Below are positions 59,385 to 64,000 of a DNA stretch of 64,000 nucleotides, one piece after another (positions within the stretch are counted from its first letter, which is position 1; each line of letters starts with the position of its first letter). Below the pieces are notes generated by a model. It did not search any database, was not told the origin of the DNA, and saw nothing but the letters and a program-made list of their open reading frames with translations. Source of the DNA: Pseudomonas helleri (GTDB lineage: Bacteria; Pseudomonadota; Gammaproteobacteria; Pseudomonadales; Pseudomonadaceae); NCBI RefSeq assembly GCF_001043025.1, contig NZ_JYLD01000003.1, positions 62,001-126,000 of the forward strand, read 5' to 3'. The position numbers and the translations under genes were made by a program.

Positions 59385-59400
59385 CTCCTGCGGAGACATT

Positions 59401-60378
59401 ATGAATTTCTCACTGCGCTCTTTGGCTCTTGCTGCCGGCTGCATGTTGTTCGCTGGCCAATTGATGGCTGAACCTAAACGCCCTGAATGTATCGCCCCGG
59501 CCTCCCCTGGCGGCGGTTTTGACCTGACCTGCAAGCTGGTGCAAAGCGCACTGGTAAACGAAAAACTGCTCAGCAAACCGATGCGCGTGACCTACATGCC
59601 GGGTGGCGTGGGCGCGGTGGCATATAACGCGGTAGTCGCGCAGCGCCCGGCAGACGCCGGCACGTTGGTGGCATGGTCCAGCGGTTCACTGCTGAACCTG
59701 GCACAAGGCAAGTTCGGGCGTTTCGATGAAGGCGCTGTTCGCTGGCTCGCGGCCGTCGGCACCAGCTACGGCGCGCTCGCCGTGAAAAAAGACTCGCCCT
59801 ACAAGAATCTCGACGATCTCGTTCAAGCACTGAAAAAAGATCCGGGCAGTGTGGTAATTGGTTCTGGCGGCACAGTGGGTAGCCAGGACTGGATGCAGAC
59901 AGCACTGGTCGCCAAAGCAGCAGGTATCAACCCGCGTGAATTGCGATACGTAGCGCTGGAAGGCGGCGGCGAAATCGCCACGGCCTTGCTAGGCGGCCAT
60001 ATCCAGGTCGGCAGCACCGATATTTCCGACTCCATGCCTCACATCCAGAGCGGTGACATGCGCCTGCTGGCGGTCTTCGCCAATGAGCGTCTCGACGACC
60101 CGCAAATGAAAGACATCCCGACCGCCAAAGAGCAGGGCTACGACATCGTCTGGCCGGTGGTGCGCGGCTTCTACCTGGGGCCAAAAGTCAGCGACGCCGA
60201 CTATGAGTGGTGGAAAGAGACCTTCGACAAACTGCTGGTGTCCGAAGACTTCGCCACCTTGCGTGATCAGCGCGAACTGTTTCCGTTCTCGATGACCGGC
60301 CCGGAGCTGGACGCCTACGTGAAGAAACAAGTGACTGATTACAAAGTCCTGGCCAAGGAATTTGGTCTCATTCAGTAA
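59401..60378 (+). CDS. tctC: Tripartite tricarboxylate transporter substrate-binding protein TctC
   Basis: A 325-residue periplasmic receptor (Bug/TctC family). The signal peptide ends near GQLMA/EPKR. Mature motifs are IAPASPGGGFDLTCKLVQ and MPGGVGAVAYNAV, which form the ligand loops, and GSGGTVGSQDW. It captures citrate-type acids for TctAB. It has a CGGAGA ribosome binding site. Confidence 0.93.
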   Translation: MNFSLRSLALAAGCMLFAGQLMAEPKRPECIAPASPGGGFDLTCKLVQSALVNEKLLSKPMRVTYMPGGVGAVAYNAVVAQRPADAGTLVAWSSGSLLNLAQGKFGRFDEGAVRWLAAVGTSYGALAVKKDSPYKNLDDLVQALKKDPGSVVIGSGGTVGSQDWMQTALVAKAAGINPRELRYVALEGGGEIATALLGGHIQVGSTDISDSMPHIQSGDMRLLAVFANERLDDPQMKDIPTAKEQGYDIVWPVVRGFYLGPKVSDADYEWWKETFDKLLVSEDFATLRDQRELFPFSMTGPELDAYVKKQVTDYKVLAKEFGLIQ

Positions 60379-60435
60379 CCGTCGCTGATCGCTGACCGTG
60401 CCCTTGACCGCGGGGGCACAGCCCTGGAGTGAACC

Positions 60436-60894
60436 ATGCTCTTACAACGTATTTTTGCCTCGGCGCTGCTCATCGTCTGCCTCTGTCTGGCGGCGATGGC
60501 CTGGCCCTATCAGGCGTCTTTTTCTTACGAACCGGTCGGCCCACGCGCCTTCCCGCTGTTGATGCTCGGCCTGATGAGTCTGGGTTTGATCTACATGATC
60601 TTTCGCCCTTCGCCGGTGGTGCACAGCGAGGATGACCCGCAACTGGATCGCGAAACCCTGATCAAAATCGGCCTGTGTGTCGTGCTGTTGCTGATCTTTG
60701 CCGGCACCTTCGAAACCCTCGGTTTTGTCCTCAGCGCCATCTTGGTCGGCATCCCGATGGCACGCCTGTATGGCGGCCGCTGGTTGCCGAGCATTGTGAT
60801 CATCAGCCTGATGAGCGTCGGTCTTTATCTGCTGTTTGATAAAGCGATGGACGTTCCGCTGCCGCTTGGCCTGCTCGAAGTTCTGGAGAACTGA
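60436..60894 (+). CDS. tctB: Tripartite tricarboxylate transporter small membrane subunit TctB
   Basis: A 152-residue protein with four hydrophobic segments (about 6-24, 36-56, 78-98, 113-140). The motif YEPVGPRAFPLLMLGLMSLG is the DUF1468/TctB signature. It pairs with TctA. The tctA start is one base after its stop, so they are translationally coupled. Confidence 0.9.
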   Translation: MLLQRIFASALLIVCLCLAAMAWPYQASFSYEPVGPRAFPLLMLGLMSLGLIYMIFRPSPVVHSEDDPQLDRETLIKIGLCVVLLLIFAGTFETLGFVLSAILVGIPMARLYGGRWLPSIVIISLMSVGLYLLFDKAMDVPLPLGLLEVLEN

Positions 60895-60895
60895 T

Positions 60896-62410
60896 ATGGA
60901 TACTTTTAGCTATTTGGGCCAGGGCTTCGGCGTCGCGCTCAGCCCTTACAACCTGGTTACCGCACTGTGCGGGACCTTGATCGGCACCGTAGTCGGCCTG
61001 CTGCCCGGCCTTGGCCCGATCAACGGCGTGGCCCTGCTCATCCCGATTGCCTTCGCCCTCGGCCTGCCGCCAGAGTCCGCGCTTATCTTGTTGGCCGCGG
61101 TATACCTGGGCTGTGAATACGGCGGGCGTATCAGCTCGATTTTGCTGAACATCCCCGGCGAAGCATCGACGGTCATGACCACCCTGGACGGCTACCCAAT
61201 GGCACGTAAAGGCCTGGCCGGCGTGGCGTTGTCGCTATCGGCCTGGAGCTCGTTCATCGGCGCATTCATTGCCACCTGCGGCATGGTGCTGTTTGCCCCG
61301 CTGCTGGCCAAATGGGCGATTGCCTTCGGCCCGGCTGAATACTTTGTGCTCATGGTGTTCGCGATTGTCTGCCTGGGCGGCATGGCTGGCGACCGACCAC
61401 TCAAGACGTTTATCGCAGCACTGATCGGCCTGTTTCTGTCGTGCGTCGGGATCGATGCCAACAGCGGTGTGTATCGCTTCACCGGCGATAACATCCACCT
61501 GACTGACGGCATCCAGTTTGTCGTGTTGGTGCTCGGGCTGTTTTCCATCAGCGAGATTCTGCTGTTGCTGGAAAAAACCCATCGCGGCCAGGAAGCCGTG
61601 AAAGCCACCGGCCGTATGATGTTCAACCTCAAAGAAGCCTCCGCGGTGTTCGTAGTGAATATCCGCTGCGGTTTGCTGGGCTTCATCATGGGCGTGCTGC
61701 CGGGTGCCGGTGCAACCTTGGCCAGTGCGGTGGCCTACATGACGGAGAAACGTCTGGCCGGTGCCACAGGCACATTCGGTCAAGGTGACTCACGTGGTCT
61801 GGCGGCACCCGAAACCGCTATCGGCGCTTCGGCGTGCGGTGCCCTGGTCCCGATGCTGACACTCGGCGTACCGGGTTCCGGCACCACGGCGGTGATGATC
61901 GGCGCCTTGTCGCTGTACAACATCACCCCGGGCCCACTGCTGTTTGAACAGCAACCGGACATTGTCTGGGGCCTGATCGCTTCGTTGTTCATCGCCAACA
62001 TCATGCTGGTGATCCTCAACATTCCGATGATCCGCATCTTCACGCGCATTCTGGCCGTGCCTAACTGGGCACTGGTGCCGGTGATTGCCATCATCACGGC
62101 GATTGGCGTGTATGCCGTGCATGCAACCACCTTTGACTTGTTCCTGATGATCGCCATCGGCATCTTCGGCTATATCCTGCGCAAGCTCGACTTCCCGCTG
62201 TCGCCGGTCCTGCTGGGGTTCATTCTGGGCGGGCTGATGGAGCAGAACCTGCGTCGTGCGTTGTCGATTTCCAATGGTGCACTGGAGATCTTGTGGGCCA
62301 GCCCGATCACCATGAGTGTCTGGGGCCTGACCGCCGTGATGCTGCTGTTCCCTATCGTGCGTATCTGGCGCAAGCGCAGCGCCAAACGCCACACCACAGC
62401 CAATGCCTGA
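60896..62410 (+). CDS. tctA: Tripartite tricarboxylate transporter large permease TctA
   Basis: A 504-residue membrane protein with about twelve spans. Family motifs are GLLPGLGPINGVALLIP at residues about 37-53 and the inverted-repeat counterpart GVLPGAGATLASAVAY, plus TLGVPGSGTTAVMIGAL. It forms the Na+- or H+-coupled channel. ATG 60896 (MDTFSYLGQG) begins the domain; upstream in-frame sequence overlaps tctB. Confidence 0.94.
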   Translation: MDTFSYLGQGFGVALSPYNLVTALCGTLIGTVVGLLPGLGPINGVALLIPIAFALGLPPESALILLAAVYLGCEYGGRISSILLNIPGEASTVMTTLDGYPMARKGLAGVALSLSAWSSFIGAFIATCGMVLFAPLLAKWAIAFGPAEYFVLMVFAIVCLGGMAGDRPLKTFIAALIGLFLSCVGIDANSGVYRFTGDNIHLTDGIQFVVLVLGLFSISEILLLLEKTHRGQEAVKATGRMMFNLKEASAVFVVNIRCGLLGFIMGVLPGAGATLASAVAYMTEKRLAGATGTFGQGDSRGLAAPETAIGASACGALVPMLTLGVPGSGTTAVMIGALSLYNITPGPLLFEQQPDIVWGLIASLFIANIMLVILNIPMIRIFTRILAVPNWALVPVIAIITAIGVYAVHATTFDLFLMIAIGIFGYILRKLDFPLSPVLLGFILGGLMEQNLRRALSISNGALEILWASPITMSVWGLTAVMLLFPIVRIWRKRSAKRHTTANA

Positions 62411-62439
62411 ATCAGGCGTTAAAGGCTGCGAGTAACACC

Positions 62440-62515
62440 GCCGCCAGTCGCCCTGACTGGCGGTTGCCTTTATGGCAACCCAGTAAAACGCCTGGCGGGC
62501 GCCCTGCTCGCCAGG
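62440..62515 (+). terminator. Three consecutive hairpins after tctA
   Basis: CCGCCAGTC/GACTGGCGG (62440-62463), GGTTGCC/GGCAACC (62462-62480) and CCTGGCG/CGCCAGG (62491-62515) follow the tctA stop. The first has a short T-rich tail. Together they likely end the tct transcript. Confidence 0.6.
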
Positions 62516-62591
62516 TAACGAGTTGATCACCAACTTGTGTGCAATCAACTTAAACACCCACGCAAGCGCACGTATAAAGCACTCGAATCCA

Positions 62592-62629
62592 TGTAGGAAT
62601 ATTCCATTACTGTCATGGACATTCCTACA
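62592..62629. repeat. Inverted repeat upstream of the LuxR-type HTH gene
   Basis: TGTAGGAAT and ATTCCTACA, separated by 20 bases, form a perfect 9-base dyad. It is a candidate operator; it does not match the lux box. Confidence 0.6.
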
Positions 62630-62726
62630 ACCCTGCCACGTTGTTGAGTCGTCAGCAGACCGATTATTTTTAGCACATCAAGAATGATCTTCTCGTCCGG
62701 CACACTCCTCAATGCAAGGGCAACAT

Positions 62727-62996
62727 ATGAAAAAGTGCAGTTTTTCCAGGCGACCACTCTCGCCGGATACACCCTCTACATCGCCTGATTTCATACCCTC
62801 TCTAACGCCAAAAGAGCATGAAGTCCTCAGTTGGTGTGCCCAAGGAAAAACCAGTGCCGAGGTGGCGCTCATTCTGAACAGATCAGAAACAACGATCAAT
62901 TTTCATATCGCCAATGTACGAATGAAATTCGGCGTCACGTCGCGTCACGCCGCCGTCATCAAAGCCATTAAGCTCGGCATGCCGCTGCTGCCTTAG
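62727..62996 (+). CDS. Stand-alone LuxR-type HTH regulator, 89 aa
   Basis: It starts MKKCSFSRRPLS after CAAGGGCAAC; an ATG five codons earlier is possible. Nearly the whole protein is a GerE/LuxR HTH domain (LTPKEHEVLSWCAQGKTSAEVALIL, then TTINFHIANVRMKFGV). There is no autoinducer or receiver domain. It most resembles the C-terminus of quorum-sensing LuxR proteins such as RhlR. It may be an autonomous regulator or the remnant of a larger one. Its neighbours are phage-like. Confidence 0.75.
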   Translation: MKKCSFSRRPLSPDTPSTSPDFIPSLTPKEHEVLSWCAQGKTSAEVALILNRSETTINFHIANVRMKFGVTSRHAAVIKAIKLGMPLLP

Positions 62997-63030
62997 CGGG
63001 CAATAAAAAGGCGTGCCAAGGACTATAAGC

Positions 63031-63441
63031 ATGAGCCTATCAACAGCCTCTCTCTCACTATCAGACTGCACCAGCGATGATGCGTTTTGGCCCCCCATCA
63101 ACTTGACATCGCTCAGGAAGGCACTGTCCTTGAGTTCAAGTATCAGTGAAGGGCGGCTTAGAACAGCAGCGCACGGTGCAACTGCCACCGTCAATAAAGC
63201 ACTGACCGTGTGGCAGCAGCATGTTCAACAACAAGGTTATGGGTATTTAGAAGAAGTACCCGCCCCCACTATCAATAACTGTTCCGTGTTGGTGGCTCAG
63301 TACCTCAGCGCTGTTGAAGCCACTGCAGCCATTGAGCTTTATCAGCACTTTAAAATTGAAAAGTGCGGACGCCGCTGTTCTATGAATGAACCGCCTGCCG
63401 CCCATTTGTTCACGCATGAGTACCGACATCATGACGAATGA
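63031..63441 (+). CDS. Phage P2 gpL-like head completion protein, truncated
   Basis: 136 residues starting MSLSTASLSL after a CAAGGAC site. Residues about 15-100 (DDAFWPPINLTSLRKALSL, RLRTAAHGATATVNKAL, VAQYLSAVEATAAIELYQHF) align in pattern with P2 gpL (for example DGFFPDLSPGGLRD, RLRHALITAVTSVNDEL, LYRRAVGCFAAAELAERY). The conserved C-terminal part after Y-x-x-F/Y is missing and replaced by an unrelated tail, so the gene is probably a remnant. Confidence 0.65.
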   Translation: MSLSTASLSLSDCTSDDAFWPPINLTSLRKALSLSSSISEGRLRTAAHGATATVNKALTVWQQHVQQQGYGYLEEVPAPTINNCSVLVAQYLSAVEATAAIELYQHFKIEKCGRRCSMNEPPAAHLFTHEYRHHDE

Positions 63442-63781
63442 AATGATTAGATTTGCTTCGTACTGGTATCTGGAAATCGGGCTTGCGATGATCGCGATGA
63501 TCGACCGTGATGCAGTGTTTGGTGCCTGCCTGGGGGCGTGGGTGGTCACCAGTGCACGCAGGTCTCTCAAGGGCTGGCAACATGCAGGCTCCTTCCTGCT
63601 GAGCGCCTGCGTCGGTTATTTATTCACCCCTGTTGCCCTGCCACACTTAAACGGTTTATCCGTGGGAGTCACTGCATTTATTTGCGCACTGGTGGTCATA
63701 CCCATCAGCATAAAACTCATGATTTGGGTGAACTCTGCAGATATTTTCGATGTACTGCGACGTTTTAAAGGGCCTAAATAA
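63416..63781 (+). CDS. Putative phage holin
   Basis: About 121 residues with three hydrophobic segments (MIAMIDRDAVFGACLGAWVV, SFLLSACVGYLFTPV, GVTAFICALVVIPISIKLMI) and a charged tail ending RRFKGPK. The layout and order match the putative holin that follows L and X in P2-like gene orders, with X lacking. The start is uncertain (63386, 63416 or 63431); it overlaps the gpL-like frame. No lysin gene follows in the window. Confidence 0.6.
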   Translation: MSTDIMTNEMIRFASYWYLEIGLAMIAMIDRDAVFGACLGAWVVTSARRSLKGWQHAGSFLLSACVGYLFTPVALPHLNGLSVGVTAFICALVVIPISIKLMIWVNSADIFDVLRRFKGPK

Positions 63782-63782
63782 A

Positions 63783-63992
63783 CTAACAGCGAGCGGCATC
63801 ATACTCAAGACGGGCTGACAGCTCTTCAACTTGACGAAGCAACAGATAAAGCTGTTGTTTTTCTTCGGCCACTTTATACACAACGCGTTGATCGGAGCGT
63901 TTTAATGTTCGAAACATCAATACCATTTTTCGTTCATGTTCCGACAGCCTGCCTACGGATTCGACCACCGTCGCCGTCGACTGCAATAACAT
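63783..63992 (-). CDS. Hypothetical protein, 69 aa
   Basis: A small, helical, charged protein (SEHERKMVLMFRTLKRSDQR, LLLRQVEELSARLEYDAA). ATG 63992 follows AGGG, but the frame stays open to the window edge, so it may be longer. It converges on the holin with a two-base gap. I do not recognise it; the LSEHERKMVLMFRTL string recalls C-terminal parts of phage repressors, which is only a hint. Confidence 0.4.
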   Translation of the reverse strand: MLLQSTATVVESVGRLSEHERKMVLMFRTLKRSDQRVVYKVAEEKQQLYLLLRQVEELSARLEYDAARC

Positions 63993-64000
63993 TGGACCCT

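Noticed and set aside
62592..62629. Dyad before the LuxR-type gene considered as a lux box
   Set aside because: Spacing and sequence do not fit the 20-base lux box (ACCTG-N-CAGGT type).

Overview
This window looks like chromosomal DNA of a fluorescent-group Pseudomonas (P. fluorescens / P. putida lineage). The evidence is the algU-mucA-mucB-mucD operon, the arcDABC arginine deiminase operon, the complete periplasmic glucose / Entner-Doudoroff block in Pseudomonas order (eda-pgl-zwf / hexR, oprB-gtsDCBA, gltR-gtrS, glk-edd / gap), and many intergenic REP/REPIN palindromes of the kind known from this group. No rRNA, tRNA, CRISPR array, intact insertion sequence or complete prophage was recognised.

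Layout. 0-7.3 kb: edge of a CsbD-like gene, a small hypothetical gene, tandem long-chain acyl-CoA synthetases fadD1 and fadD2, an alpha/beta hydrolase, an R-specific enoyl-CoA hydratase (phaJ4 type), a four-helix-bundle stress protein and a small DUF3820 protein. 7.4-25.9 kb: glucose catabolism. Glucose enters through OprB, is bound by GtsA and imported by GtsBCD, phosphorylated by Glk and processed by Zwf, Pgl, Edd, Eda and Gap. HexR (operators in the edd-gap gap) and the GltR/GtrS two-component pair control it, and Hfq/Crc-type CA motifs precede several genes. mgsA sits directly behind gap. An AP2-like DNA-binding protein of unknown role lies between gtsA and gtrS. 26.0-31.6 kb: a Fur-box-headed heme system with ECF sigma factor, FecR-type anti-sigma, TonB-dependent heme receptor with signalling domain, PigA/HemO-type heme oxygenase and a DUF454 membrane protein.

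31.6-38.8 kb: a second ArcD-like antiporter divergent from arcDABC, whose promoter has an ANR/FNR box. 38.9-46.7 kb: a TyrR-like sigma-54 activator (GcsR type) followed by its probable target operon gcvH-gcvP-sdaA-gcvT, with a -24/-12 promoter and dyad operators. The glyA2 gene found in this operon in P. aeruginosa is absent. 46.7-47.9 kb: a cold-shock protein and an RDD membrane protein. 48.0-56.5 kb: mucD-mucB-mucA-algU (no mucC), nadB, ygfX/sdhE, ygfZ and an HDOD protein. mucD is not followed by lepA, so 47.9-48.0 kb may be a rearrangement breakpoint.

56.5-62.4 kb: repeat-rich spacer, then tctE-tctD divergent from tctC-tctB-tctA, with a probable decayed OprD-family porin start in the space between. 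62.4-64.0 kb: hairpins, a stand-alone LuxR-type HTH protein, a P2 gpL-like head-completion remnant, a putative holin and one unknown gene, which together look like a phage or tailocin remnant. The most unusual items are this phage remnant, the AP2-like protein, the porin remnant, the CA-motif network and the two intergenic repeat families. I did not find a clearly new multi-gene system.
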